Of a stretch of DNA of 44,077 nucleotides, positions 8,597 through 17,222 are shown one piece after another. The stretch lies in the IMG/VR virus record IMGVR_UViG_3300031834_000011, positions 1 through 44,077 of that record. One strand, 5' to 3'. The DNA comes from a virus. The first letter of the stretch is position 1. Each line of letters opens with the position of its first letter. Under the pieces are notes generated by a model, which was given only the letters and a program-made list of their open reading frames with translations, did no database searches and was not told the origin of the DNA. The translations under genes were made by a program, and so were the position numbers.

Positions 8597-8904
8597 AAGC
8601 GGTAGCAGATAGGTCAGTTGGTGAATATTTGAATAAAATACGTATTAGAAGATACAAGAATCGTAAACTATACGACACTGTGCACTTCAAGTACATTCAA
8701 TATAAAGCCATTTTTGACATGATAGTAAACGGGGTGGACTTTAGAGTTGTTGACCACATAGGCAAGGATATTACACATTGGACAATAGCGCAAGCAATAG
8801 CCAAGCAGACAGATATGCAGGAAGTGAAGGATGCTCTGGACACGACGGTGTCGATGCTGAGGGGACAAAGCAAGAAAAAGGCGAAGAAGCAGCCATTGGC
8901 ATAG
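8593..8904 (+). CDS. PhaR/PHB-accumulation-regulator-like DNA-binding domain
   Basis: A 103-aa protein. Residues about 17-70 match the N-terminal DNA-binding domain of polyhydroxyalkanoate synthesis repressors (PhaR family): RRYKNRKLYDT, a Tyr-led ytl..I segment, then VNGVDFRVVDHIGKDIT, compared with the family pattern KYPNRRLYDT...G.DF.V.D..TGEDIT. The C-terminal 30 residues are basic (KKKAKK). ATGA overlap couples it to the phosphoesterase gene. In bacteria this domain senses PHB granules and represses phasin genes; here a stand-alone copy may be a phage transcription regulator. A slippery GAAAAAG lies at 8874-8880, close to its stop. Confidence 0.78.
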   Translation: MKAVADRSVGEYLNKIRIRRYKNRKLYDTVHFKYIQYKAIFDMIVNGVDFRVVDHIGKDITHWTIAQAIAKQTDMQEVKDALDTTVSMLRGQSKKKAKKQPLA

Positions 8905-8924
8905 CGTATCATTCGCCACTTGAT

Positions 8925-9140
8925 GTGTCAACAATGATACCAGAGTTAGCAGCGTCTGACAACGCAGTGCTAATACCAATCTATTGCTATCGCGCAGGAA
9001 GCACCAAAATGCAAATAGTGTTTGGTTCCGAACGCGATTTGAAAAGATTTAATATTGACGTATTAGACGCAGCCAATGGCATGCCGTGCGACCTAACAGC
9101 CGCAATGATAGACAAACTAATCTCCAAATTTTTTGCATAA
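8925..9140 (+). CDS. Hypothetical protein, possibly reached by -1 frameshift from the PhaR-like gene
   Basis: A protein-like reading frame ends at 9140 (VLIPIYCYRAG...IDKLISKFFA). No start codon with a good ribosome-binding site exists after the upstream stop: GTG 8925 and ATG 8934 both lack Shine-Dalgarno sites, and TTG 8778 would overlap the PhaR-like gene by 127 bp. The frame is open upstream, is -1 relative to the PhaR-like gene, and a GAAAAAG stretch lies 22 nt before that gene's stop. A frameshift fusion is therefore possible. The start given is a placeholder; product unknown. Confidence 0.5.
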   Translation: MSTMIPELAASDNAVLIPIYCYRAGSTKMQIVFGSERDLKRFNIDVLDAANGMPCDLTAAMIDKLISKFFA

Positions 9141-9169
9141 AAGCGACTGAACCTAAATGCGAGGATTAT

Positions 9170-10102
9170 ATGGAACAAGGACTACCGCCCGGATACAACG
9201 TGAGGGACGAGAAGGTCGCCGACAAGTCTAAGTCCCAGCGAGACGAAGCTAGGAAAAAGATTGCCGACAGGAACCTAGCAGAGATCTCAAAAACAATGGC
9301 CGGAGACATCGTAGCTAGATCTGTTCCCCTTGATTACGACTCTGATGGAATAGCTATCATAGACAGGGCTGAATCGCCACAGGTAGCTCCACCGCCACCG
9401 CCTCAGCCAACCCAACCCCAAGCGGCGGCTCCTGTGGCACCAGCACCAGCCCAACGTGGCCAAAAACAAGAAGAGTTGGCCCTGGCTCATCCGGTGTTGT
9501 CCAAAATGTTGAGAGTCTTTGGCTTGTCCAAAACTAAGTCGTACAAGCTGGACCTGTTCTCTAGTCACGACGGACAGAAAGTGTCGTACGAACTGACTCA
9601 GCTCCCAGAGGAAACCACGGCTTGGGCTCTTGCTGAGTCTAAGACTAAGGGCCTAGGGAACGAAGGCACATTTGCCTACTTCCAAAACCTGTTCGTGTCA
9701 GCGTCAGTGATTGCTATTGATAACGAGCCAGTGTGGATAGTGTTCGGAGTGGCTATCGCACCAGAGGAGCAAGCCATTCTTGACCGCGATCCTAAGAACA
9801 TTCCAATAAGAGTAAGAAAAGCTTGCGGAAAGGTTTTGGCCGAGCTTTTCTGGTCTGACCTAGGTCCGGTGGCAGACAAGCTGTGGAACTTCTATGAAGA
9901 CGTTATCGCTAAGGAAAACAAGGTAACAAGCTCATACGAGAACGAACAAGCGCAACTTGAGCGGTATGTGTGTCCTATTGACGGCTGTAATAACATAGAC
10001 TTCTTGCGCCCACAGCAGGACAAGCCGTATTTTTGCAAAATCCACGGTGTCCACTTGGTTAAGGGCATCGAATGGGGTGGCGGTGACCTCCCTTTGGTCT
10101 AA
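9170..10102 (+). CDS. Hypothetical protein with Pro-rich linker and C-terminal zinc-finger-like end
   Basis: A 310-aa protein. Residues 1-65 are charged and helical; about 70-100 are a Pro/Ala/Gln linker beginning with a run of six prolines; residues 110-260 form a globular domain of unknown family (LSKTKSYKLDLFSS...); the C-terminus has CPIDGC and, about 20 residues on, CKIHG, a likely metal site. GAGGA at 9161 picks the ATG at 9170 over an upstream in-frame start. Its position before the terminase genes suggests a DNA-metabolism or virion role, but no function can be assigned. Confidence 0.8.
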   Translation: MEQGLPPGYNVRDEKVADKSKSQRDEARKKIADRNLAEISKTMAGDIVARSVPLDYDSDGIAIIDRAESPQVAPPPPPQPTQPQAAAPVAPAPAQRGQKQEELALAHPVLSKMLRVFGLSKTKSYKLDLFSSHDGQKVSYELTQLPEETTAWALAESKTKGLGNEGTFAYFQNLFVSASVIAIDNEPVWIVFGVAIAPEEQAILDRDPKNIPIRVRKACGKVLAELFWSDLGPVADKLWNFYEDVIAKENKVTSSYENEQAQLERYVCPIDGCNNIDFLRPQQDKPYFCKIHGVHLVKGIEWGGGDLPLV

Positions 10103-10146
10103 AGGCCGCTGAGTCAATTCCTGAATTGTATGTCCGAGGAATGGTT

Positions 10147-10533
10147 ATGGCTCGCGGCGGGTACACAGTGAGTGACATAAACAGCATGTCTGAAGAGGAA
10201 ATTGCTTTTATATATCACTATCAGGACCTAGCTACCGAGAAACAGCACAGCTACCTAGCGTCGATTTTGGGGGTCGTGTGGACTCGCGATGATGTCACCC
10301 CGGCAGTCGGCAAAGGCAATTCGGTTCCACCAGACAAAATTCTGGTACCACTGTCCATGGCGATTAACCCGAATGTTGTTAGCTATGTGTCATCAGTGTT
10401 CGGTATTGGCAGTACCGAGAAGAAAGAGACTAGTTCTTCGGTGGAAGGTTACACGCCAAGCAATAACGAAAAGATTGTGTCTACTGAGGGAATGGGAAAA
10501 GAAGAGTTCATGAAACTGATTGGGAAAAGGTAG
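10147..10533 (+). CDS. Hypothetical protein, 128 aa
   Basis: Unrecognised. GAGGA 8 nt upstream supports the ATG at 10147; earlier in-frame starts lack a site. The first 45 residues are helical (SEEEIAFIYHYQDLATEKQ) and the C-terminal 40 are Ser/Glu-rich. The small size and location before the terminase block would suit an assembly chaperone, but this is not demonstrated. It ends one base before the stop of a convergent minus-strand gene. Confidence 0.78.
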   Translation: MARGGYTVSDINSMSEEEIAFIYHYQDLATEKQHSYLASILGVVWTRDDVTPAVGKGNSVPPDKILVPLSMAINPNVVSYVSSVFGIGSTEKKETSSSVEGYTPSNNEKIVSTEGMGKEEFMKLIGKR

Positions 10534-10764
10534 TCACCACTTTTTCAATGGGCAATCAGCTGCCTTGAGGCCGGTTTTGATGTTCAGGTAGCACCCGCAG
10601 ACGGTGCACCTGTTTCGGCTAAGATGAGGGCAGGCATGACAAGCTGCCAGTCGCTTTTCCACTACGTCAGAAGATGCGGTTATTTTACCACTAGAAGCAG
10701 CACCAGCCATAACATTGGCAGCTGTCAGCATGAAATTTTTAGCCTGATCAAACATATTAGGCAT
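10534..10764 (-). CDS. Small Cys-rich zinc-binding-like phage protein
   Basis: A 76-aa protein whose C-terminal half holds CHACPHLSRNRCTVCGCYL and ends ADCPLKKW: six cysteines in a CxxC...CxxCxC...C pattern. Short proteins ending in a C-P-(I/L)-x-K-W pattern after CxxCGC are widespread in T4-like and marine phages and are assumed to bind zinc. AGGA on the minus strand fits the start at 10764. It is the only minus-strand gene between the sigma factor and the tRNAs and faces the upstream plus-strand gene, so it must have its own promoter. Function unknown. Confidence 0.82.
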   Translation of the reverse strand: MPNMFDQAKNFMLTAANVMAGAASSGKITASSDVVEKRLAACHACPHLSRNRCTVCGCYLNIKTGLKAADCPLKKW

Positions 10765-10819
10765 AAGTTTCCTACCTGAACAGCATGACATAACGCTCCA
10801 GCATTTAGGTGGCCACAAA

Positions 10820-11374
10820 ATGAGACCTGCAAACAAAATAATCCAAGACCTTGTGGTTGGTGAATTTTCTGACGGACAAATGTTACCACCAACGTTATTC
10901 CCTTCTTCAGTAGAATCGGTCATAATGGGACTAGGATCAGAGTATCAGGACAGGATCGGTGGGTGCCGGACCAAGCTAGAGGTACTAGAGCTTTCCGTAG
11001 ACTATCTGGCCGAGTGTGCAGCTATCGCAGCCGACACATACAGAAACAAACCAATTCCAGATAATGCGTACCAGTTGGCAGCGCTAACCAACGCCCACAA
11101 ATCGGCTTTGGCGCAGTTGGAGAAAATGAAAGATCCGGATGAGATTTTGTCTGAGATAGATGCCAAAATTCATACTATGTTTGTAGCAATGGTAAGAGCT
11201 ATGGCCATAGAAATAGATAAGGTCAAGAGGCAATGGGTTGCCATGCACCCGGAAGACCTTTCGACAATAGACGACCTGTTTACCCGTATGACTAATTCTG
11301 TTCAGCCCGAGACCCAGCGAATTTATGATGACCTAGAAAAATCATTGAAGAAAACGTTGGGAATTAAGAGGTGA
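10820..11374 (+). CDS. Putative terminase small subunit
   Basis: A 184-aa, largely alpha-helical protein with a central segment (AYQLAALTNAHKSALAQLEKM) of the kind seen in phage small terminases, which recognise DNA and regulate the packaging motor. It lies directly upstream of the large terminase gene, with only a tiny overlapping gene between them. GGTGG precedes the ATG. No classic helix-turn-helix is obvious. The assignment rests mainly on position, size and helical character, and could be wrong. Confidence 0.55.
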   Translation: MRPANKIIQDLVVGEFSDGQMLPPTLFPSSVESVIMGLGSEYQDRIGGCRTKLEVLELSVDYLAECAAIAADTYRNKPIPDNAYQLAALTNAHKSALAQLEKMKDPDEILSEIDAKIHTMFVAMVRAMAIEIDKVKRQWVAMHPEDLSTIDDLFTRMTNSVQPETQRIYDDLEKSLKKTLGIKR

Positions 11375-11574
11375 AAGTAGTAAAAGTTGATAACATGCGT
11401 ATTTGGCGCGACCTAAAAGACTTACAATTGGCTGATTTGGCTGACGAGTGGCTGTCGGCCTGCAGTATTGGAACATGTGATGACGGACCAAAAGAGTGTC
11501 AAGACCAGCAAAAGCAAGGCAGAAAAGAAAAAATTCTCGCCTTTCGAGATATTCGAAGAGCTAAAGAACTCTAA
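11371..11574 (+). CDS. Possible small gene overlapping the large terminase start
   Basis: A 67-aa frame starts with GTG at 11371, overlapping the previous stop (GTGA) with AAGAGG upstream, as expected of a coupled gene. The first 35 residues look protein-like (DLKDLQLADLADEWLSAC); the rest overlaps the terminase gene by 95 bp in another frame and looks less natural. It may be a real small protein or only the leader through which terminase translation is coupled. Confidence 0.4.
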   Translation: MKVVKVDNMRIWRDLKDLQLADLADEWLSACSIGTCDDGPKECQDQQKQGRKEKILAFRDIRRAKEL

Positions 11575-14467
11575 CCTTGACCCATCAGTATTTGACAAAG
11601 TTGACGAACGAGACTTTGCCAAAGCACCGAACTTCCTAGACTGGTCTATTGAACCAAAATTTGCCAATACTACCGTGTTGCCTAAGCAGATAGAGATTGG
11701 TGTCAAACTATGCCAGGATTGGTGCCCTAGGTGCTCAAACCCTGGCTACATTAACACCCTGTTCGACCAAACGATAGGTAACATCAAGGACAATATACAA
11801 TTCCTAGTTCACGGCGTTTGCCCCAAGTGCCGTTCAAACCGTATCGAGCTGGCCAACGAGTTTGACATTGAAATCAAAAATGAACTGGTTGGCGCCATGG
11901 GCCAGCGCTGCGTCCCAAAAGACACTCTTGTTTATACTGGTCGTGGCATCATACCAATTGAACAAGTAAAGGTGGGAGACTTGCTTTCCCATGGTGTCGT
12001 GTCAGAAATATTTGACTCCGGCACTCAGGATATGTTGGAAATCAAGACCGAACATGATTGGGCTCTTAGGGGAGCCAAGAACAGCCATATTGTAGCTACT
12101 AAGGTTGGTGACGAAATAGTATACAAACCAATCAAAGAGTTGGTTGTTGGCGACGTTTTGTTGTTAAACTCATGCGGTTTCTGGCCAGAGACTCGTTACA
12201 AATTGCCGCGTTTTGGTATGGCCGGTTTTCCCAGTGAAGTAACAAATGAGTTGGCAAGATTAACTGGTTATCTGGTGTCTGATTGTGCATCTCTTTGTGC
12301 AGAAGTAACCTATGATATTAGACGGTGCAATTTATCAGTTTTTGCGCAGCTGCACCTAACGGAAAATGCTGAATTAATCTGCAAATGGCTGGATTTTATT
12401 GGCCTCGACGTTGCTACTAGGCGCAACAAAATTCCGCAGTACATCATGCAATCTCCAAAAGAGGTACAAGCCGAGTTTTTGGCAGGTTTGTTTGGAGAGG
12501 CAAACAGTGTATACAAGGATACCAACGGTGCAATTAGTCTTAGGTGTATTAGTGCGTCTGAGTTACTTATTAAGCAAGCAAGAATCATATTGCTGAGTTT
12601 CGGAATAGCGGCAAGGTACGCGCAGCTGCCTAGCGGTTACCACATGATTACTACTAGTGACCCGAGTTTTGTTAGCGTATTTGCTTCCTTGGTAAATTTG
12701 GCTGAGAATGATAAGGACAGGCTAATAAAATCAGTTGTCCCAGAGGTGCCCAACACTCAGAGTGACATAACCAGCCAAGGACTTATACCAGCTCCCATTA
12801 CGAGCATTGTCGAGGCTTCAGCAGTTCCAATGATGGACGTTAGTATTCCAGGCAGCAACGTTTACACAGGTGACGGATTCCTGCATCACAATTCTGGCAA
12901 GACGAAGCTAGTAGGTCTCCTGGCCTCGTACATTACCCACAGGTTCCTTAAAGTACCAAACCCGCTGCGGTACTTCGGACAACCAACCGGAGAGCTTCTT
13001 CTTGGTACTTTCTCTGCCTTAACACTGGAGCAGGCGTCGCAAACCCTGTGGGAGTCGTACAAGGGATTTATCAGCGGCTCTCCGTGGTTCTCCCAGTACC
13101 ACAGCTTCCTAAGAAGTGAGGAGAAGCGCCTAGGCGTTGAACTTCTGCACGATCTGAAGAACTCGATTCTGTACACGCACAAGCAGATGCTGTGGCACTG
13201 CACGGGTTCTCAGGACCGGAAGATGCGAGGCAAAACCAGAATCTTCGCGGCGATAGATGAGCTTGGCTGGTTTATTATGGACGATTCCAAACCAGACTTG
13301 CAAAACATGAATGCCGATGCCGTCTATACAGCCCTGTCCAACTCCCTGGCTACCATGAGAATGAAATACCGAATTCTGCTGACCCGTGGCGAATACGACG
13401 CCCCGCCAATCTTGATGGCCAACGTGTCGTCCCCATCGTCAGCCAAAGACAAAATTATGAGGCTGCTTAAGGACGCTAACAAAAATACAAAGATTCTAGC
13501 GGTACAACTGCCTTCTTGGCTATGCAATCCTGACTATACGTACGAAACGCTTAGGGCTGAGTTTAACCACGTCGAAGAGTCAATATTTATGCGGGACTTT
13601 GGTGTAGAGCCACCGTTGGCCCAGAGCCCATTCATGTCTGACGAAATGATGTTGACTCGCATAGCAAAAGGGCCTGTTACCACTGATTACGACACGGTGG
13701 AAATACTTGATGACACTAACAAATTCAAATCGGCACGGTTGCGCATGCATAACGCAAATCGTGGTACACCAAGAATGGTGACCTTTGACCTTGGTACCAC
13801 CAAAAATGGGTTGGCTGCATGCATTTTCAACCTTACTGGTGGGAAGCCGACCTTAGAGTTCGTACTGGCCATAACGCCAAACCCAGCAGCAAAGATCCGT
13901 ATTAACATTGCTGACGTATATGATAACTTTACGGAACCATTGGTAAAGTCTCTAAACGTCAAATATGTGTTCTTTGACCGTTGGCAGTCTCTTGACCAGA
14001 TTGAGAGACTTCGTGCCCTTGGGGTAACAGCCGAAGTGTACTCCTTGTCGTACAAAGACATGGACTCGGTCAGGGGGTACATTAATTCTGAGGCTGTAAC
14101 AATACCAAAACTGCACAAGCCAATCCAGGAAATTATATCAGATTACGTTTCCGACAGTCCTCAATGGCAGAGTAATCCAGTAGGTGCGCTCTGCATCCAG
14201 TTGCTTACGGTTAGGGACAATGGGCACAGGATGATGAAGCCGTTGCAAGGCGATGACGACATCTTCAGAGCTTTCTGTCTAGGAGTGGTGAAGTTGTTCG
14301 ACCCTAGTATCAAGTTGACTATGCAAGGGACCGTTGCAGCCCAAATGGCATCAGCCAGAGCGGTAGGAACAGTTAAGCCAAGAAGTGCCAAAATGGGAGG
14401 CCTTAGTGGCGGCAAAGTTACTGTTGATGGGATAGGTGCTGCCTTTTCTAGGCAGCGTAACCGATGA
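11480..14467 (+). CDS. terL: Terminase large subunit (packaging ATPase/nuclease), intein-interrupted
   Basis: A 995-aa precursor; removing a 328-aa intein leaves a 667-aa TerL. The N-terminal zinc-ribbon-like CPRC...CPKC pairs are at about residues 78 and 115. The spliced Walker A reads GQRSGKT, split by the intein after Arg143. Walker B is IFAAIDELGWF at about residue 600. The RNase-H-like nuclease begins with TFDLGTTKNG at about residue 770, with further Asp/Glu near DGDDD-type residues (QGDDDIFRAF). It pumps DNA into the prohead and cuts concatemers. ATG 11480 was preferred to TTG 11468 and GTG 11477. Portal follows one gene downstream. Confidence 0.92.
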   Translation: MTDQKSVKTSKSKAEKKKFSPFEIFEELKNSNLDPSVFDKVDERDFAKAPNFLDWSIEPKFANTTVLPKQIEIGVKLCQDWCPRCSNPGYINTLFDQTIGNIKDNIQFLVHGVCPKCRSNRIELANEFDIEIKNELVGAMGQRCVPKDTLVYTGRGIIPIEQVKVGDLLSHGVVSEIFDSGTQDMLEIKTEHDWALRGAKNSHIVATKVGDEIVYKPIKELVVGDVLLLNSCGFWPETRYKLPRFGMAGFPSEVTNELARLTGYLVSDCASLCAEVTYDIRRCNLSVFAQLHLTENAELICKWLDFIGLDVATRRNKIPQYIMQSPKEVQAEFLAGLFGEANSVYKDTNGAISLRCISASELLIKQARIILLSFGIAARYAQLPSGYHMITTSDPSFVSVFASLVNLAENDKDRLIKSVVPEVPNTQSDITSQGLIPAPITSIVEASAVPMMDVSIPGSNVYTGDGFLHHNSGKTKLVGLLASYITHRFLKVPNPLRYFGQPTGELLLGTFSALTLEQASQTLWESYKGFISGSPWFSQYHSFLRSEEKRLGVELLHDLKNSILYTHKQMLWHCTGSQDRKMRGKTRIFAAIDELGWFIMDDSKPDLQNMNADAVYTALSNSLATMRMKYRILLTRGEYDAPPILMANVSSPSSAKDKIMRLLKDANKNTKILAVQLPSWLCNPDYTYETLRAEFNHVEESIFMRDFGVEPPLAQSPFMSDEMMLTRIAKGPVTTDYDTVEILDDTNKFKSARLRMHNANRGTPRMVTFDLGTTKNGLAACIFNLTGGKPTLEFVLAITPNPAAKIRINIADVYDNFTEPLVKSLNVKYVFFDRWQSLDQIERLRALGVTAEVYSLSYKDMDSVRGYINSEAVTIPKLHKPIQEIISDYVSDSPQWQSNPVGALCIQLLTVRDNGHRMMKPLQGDDDIFRAFCLGVVKLFDPSIKLTMQGTVAAQMASARAVGTVKPRSAKMGGLSGGKVTVDGIGAAFSRQRNR
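11909..12892 (+). mobile_element. Intein with LAGLIDADG-type homing endonuclease, inserted in the TerL Walker A
   Basis: An in-frame 328-codon insertion runs from Cys1 (CVPKDTLVY) to the terminal His-Asn (LHHN), followed by Ser+1. Splicing block A is C..DT.V, block B carries the NSHIVAT His, and repeated VGD(L/V)L motifs are typical Hint-fold strands. Two LAGLIDADG-like motifs are present: LTGYLVSD at about 12255 and FLAGLFGEAN at about 12470. The usual glycines after the acidic residues are replaced (DC and EA), so nuclease activity may be reduced. All residues needed for splicing are present. Insertion at the P-loop, the most conserved site, is typical of inteins. Confidence 0.92.
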
Positions 14468-14506
14468 ATAGCTATTTTTGTATTAGTCTATACACAGAGG
14501 GCAGAG

Positions 14507-14851
14507 ATGCAAAAACAACCAAGAATTACCGCCGTAGCCACAGTGGTGTCATCGGTCTCAAAGATCAGAAACATAAACCTTACATCGGCTGAGGTAAGTC
14601 GGGCAGCTGAGATTCTCCAAAAGAGAGCGCAAGCTGATTGGGGAGCCATCGAGTGGGACGCTGCCGTGACGTCTCTGGTAGAATCTTGGCGGACCAATCC
14701 GATAGAGCAGGAAAATAAGCTAAAAGTTGTTGCAGCCAATGAGCTTTGTCCGCTTTGCCAACAGCCCGGCCAACCAATCACTCTGATGCGGGGTCGCAAG
14801 GCTTATTACTGCCGTTCTCACACAGTTGTTACTCCTGCGATTGTCAACTAA
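14507..14851 (+). CDS. Hypothetical zinc-binding-like protein between terminase and portal
   Basis: A 114-aa protein. The first 75 residues are helical and basic; the C-terminus has CPLC (about residue 81) and YYCRSH (about residue 100), a possible CxxC...CxxH zinc site. GAGGGCAGAG precedes the ATG. Position between terL and the portal suggests a head or packaging function, but no family is recognised. Confidence 0.75.
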   Translation: MQKQPRITAVATVVSSVSKIRNINLTSAEVSRAAEILQKRAQADWGAIEWDAAVTSLVESWRTNPIEQENKLKVVAANELCPLCQQPGQPITLMRGRKAYYCRSHTVVTPAIVN

Positions 14852-14865
14852 CACGAGGCCTACTT

Positions 14866-17172
14866 ATGCCACTGATAAGATTTAATGAGCACCCAGCTCC
14901 TGGTTATTATGAAGACGGGTCCATGGTGGTGCTCGGCGGCAAATCTGTCGGCAAAGTTAGGCAGCGCAAGATAATTACCGCTGATTGTGCTGGCAGTGGT
15001 GGTGGCTTCGGCATGGGCGGAGGCGGAGGCGGAGGCGGCGGAGCAGGTGGAGGCGGAGGCGGTGCTGGTGGCATTTTCACTGGCGGTGGGGGAGCCGTAG
15101 GGTTTGGCGGGTCCGGTGCTAGCGGGTCGTCTGCAATAGTGGACAGGTACAACCCAGTACGCGACCGGCTAGACGAGGGGTCAATAGTCGAGGACTGGAT
15201 ACCTCGTGATGCGTCAGGCCTTGACGAAATGTTTAAGCTGATGTACCACAGAGATTATATCGCTGGCACCATGGTAGATCTTTTGGCCGATATGCTTTGG
15301 TCTGATTTTGATCTAGTTGGGATCAAAGACCCGACAATTAAGAACATTTACATGGAGTCTATGTCATCTGTTGACGTAATGTCAACAATGCCAGACATCA
15401 CTCGCGAATTTCTCGTCCTAGGGCGAACGATATCGTCTTGGATCTTTGATAAGGAACGCGGCATTTTTCGCGACCTGGTGTCTCATGATCCAGGCCTGGT
15501 GAGATTGCAGCCAATACCAATCAAGGGGTATGACCCAAAAATAGACTTGATACCTTCCCCAGCGATGAGAGCATTTGTTGACTCAACAGACCCGCGTGAC
15601 GTGGAAGCCAGAAAGCTGCTGCCAGAAGCCTATTTGAAAGCAGTGCGCGGAGCTTCTGGTTCTAGCGTGTCTGCATGGGGTGGAGGCGGTGGTGGAGGCG
15701 GTGGAAACGGAGGCGCGATTCCGCTTGACCCAATCAACACCCTGTTTGTTGCCCGGCGCCGATTTAACTTTGACTACATTGGTACGTCGCTTTTCACTAG
15801 ACTGATCACCTTCTGGGCGCTTGAGAAAGCTCTTATTAATGCTACCGTGTCGTCGGCTAGACGTAGAAGTAGACCAATACTCCACGTTAAGACTGGTATC
15901 GAAAACGTGTGGGAACCTACTTCTGAGGAGATGGATGCTATTGGCGGCATGTTCATACAGGCTGACGAAGATCCGGTTGGTGCGGTTGTGGTTACAAGAA
16001 CCGGTGTGGACACCAACGAGGTAAGATCTGGCACCGACTTCTATAAATGGGCCGACGAGTGGTCACTGCTTAACGAGGGCAAGCTAAGAGCCTTGGGCGC
16101 TAACGACGCCTTGTTATCCGGCGATGCGACGTATTCCAATCAGGAGTCCGCTAGGTCCTTCTTTATGGAGCGAGCCGCCTACCTCAGAGACCAGCTAACT
16201 AGCCGTATCTTCTATGCAAAGATGTTTCCGCTCCTAGCTAGGATTCATGGCTTTACCAAAACCAGCGAAGCCCACTTGGCCCACGGTATCAGAGTAAAAG
16301 GTAGCGAAGGCCCGAAATCACAACGGGACAGTCTAAACATCCCAGACTCAGACCTCATCATACCAACCATTCAGTGGCGCAAAGAGTTAGTGTCAGGTGT
16401 TGACACGTCCATGCTGGACGTGTACGAGCGAGTGGCGGATAAGGGAGTACCAATTCACCTCAGGCAATGGGCGGCGGCCTCAAACGTTGACCTGGATGCC
16501 CAAATGCTGGACCTGGAAGCCGATGCCGACTTGCGCAAGCGGGTTGGTAAGTGGAAAAGCAGTTTCGAGAATGAGGGCGGTGGCGAGATGCAGGAGGCAA
16601 AGCTTGAGTTTATTAACTCGCTGCGGGCCTTGTCGCAAACCAACCTCCAAAGAGTGGTAACGTCGTCAGTCAAGGACCTTGGTAATATCTCTAAGTATAT
16701 CTTTTGGAACCGCGAAGCCAAGCTTGGACGACTGTCTGCCAACGAGATGGCCACGGTAATGAAAGAAATTATGGGGTCGTCTGATAACTCATACAAGGTG
16801 CTTGGTGACTCGTTCGCCCTGACGGTCAAGCTAAGACACAGCCTGCAAGACAATGTAAAAGCTGACATTGCCCATTTTCTTATGTGGCGTACTGGGCTAA
16901 CGCCAGTAAGGCCAGCTCTTAATGGCGACACCATCGTTGAACTGTCCAAGGCCATAGAAGCCGCCCTCGACCAATACGCCAACAATGGCAGCGTTTACCA
17001 ACTGGCAAAAGTGGCCGAACAGGAGTTGGCTGCGATCTCAACGTGTCGCCCTAGGAAAGAGACTAGTGCCAAGATCGACAGCGAGTACAAGGCTACTGAC
17101 AAAAGGATAGAGGGCCGAGTCCCCAAGGACCCCATACCAGACACGAGCAATAAAATCTTCTCGGGAGTATAA
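14866..17172 (+). CDS. Portal protein with Gly-rich N-terminal segment
   Basis: A 768-aa portal-vertex protein that forms the dodecameric DNA gate of the head. The core from about residue 90 shows portal hallmarks: SIVEDWIPRD, FEMYHRDYI-like segments, IPIKGYDP, a long-helix region (FTRLITFWALEKALINATV), then EGKLRALGANDALLSGDATYSNQES, typical of portals. Residues about 45-85 are a run of Gly triplets, and a second Gly tract lies at about residue 270-282. The true start is ATG 14866 with ACGAGG; a longer in-frame start overlaps the upstream gene. It follows terL, as in many myophages. The C-terminal 250 residues are less conserved. Confidence 0.9.
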   Translation: MPLIRFNEHPAPGYYEDGSMVVLGGKSVGKVRQRKIITADCAGSGGGFGMGGGGGGGGGAGGGGGGAGGIFTGGGGAVGFGGSGASGSSAIVDRYNPVRDRLDEGSIVEDWIPRDASGLDEMFKLMYHRDYIAGTMVDLLADMLWSDFDLVGIKDPTIKNIYMESMSSVDVMSTMPDITREFLVLGRTISSWIFDKERGIFRDLVSHDPGLVRLQPIPIKGYDPKIDLIPSPAMRAFVDSTDPRDVEARKLLPEAYLKAVRGASGSSVSAWGGGGGGGGGNGGAIPLDPINTLFVARRRFNFDYIGTSLFTRLITFWALEKALINATVSSARRRSRPILHVKTGIENVWEPTSEEMDAIGGMFIQADEDPVGAVVVTRTGVDTNEVRSGTDFYKWADEWSLLNEGKLRALGANDALLSGDATYSNQESARSFFMERAAYLRDQLTSRIFYAKMFPLLARIHGFTKTSEAHLAHGIRVKGSEGPKSQRDSLNIPDSDLIIPTIQWRKELVSGVDTSMLDVYERVADKGVPIHLRQWAAASNVDLDAQMLDLEADADLRKRVGKWKSSFENEGGGEMQEAKLEFINSLRALSQTNLQRVVTSSVKDLGNISKYIFWNREAKLGRLSANEMATVMKEIMGSSDNSYKVLGDSFALTVKLRHSLQDNVKADIAHFLMWRTGLTPVRPALNGDTIVELSKAIEAALDQYANNGSVYQLAKVAEQELAAISTCRPRKETSAKIDSEYKATDKRIEGRVPKDPIPDTSNKIFSGV

Positions 17173-17175
17173 GTG

Positions 17176-17210
17176 CGGACCCGTTGCGACGGGTCCGTTC
17201 TATCTATCTT
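17176..17210 (+). terminator. Intrinsic-type terminator after portal gene
   Basis: CGGACCCGT (17176-17184) pairs perfectly with ACGGGTCCG (17189-17197) around a TGCG tetraloop, followed by the pyrimidine-rich TTCTATCTATCTT. It lies 4 bp after the portal stop codon and ends the packaging block. Confidence 0.78.
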
Positions 17211-17222
17211 ATCCAACCAAGC

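Noticed and set aside
11480-14467. Two separate genes rather than an intein
   Set aside because: The frame is continuous, splicing residues Cys1, HisAsn and Ser+1 are present, and joining the flanks restores a standard Walker A.
15583-15885. Minus-strand frame within the portal gene
   Set aside because: No ribosome-binding site and no protein-like features; the portal frame is conserved across the region.
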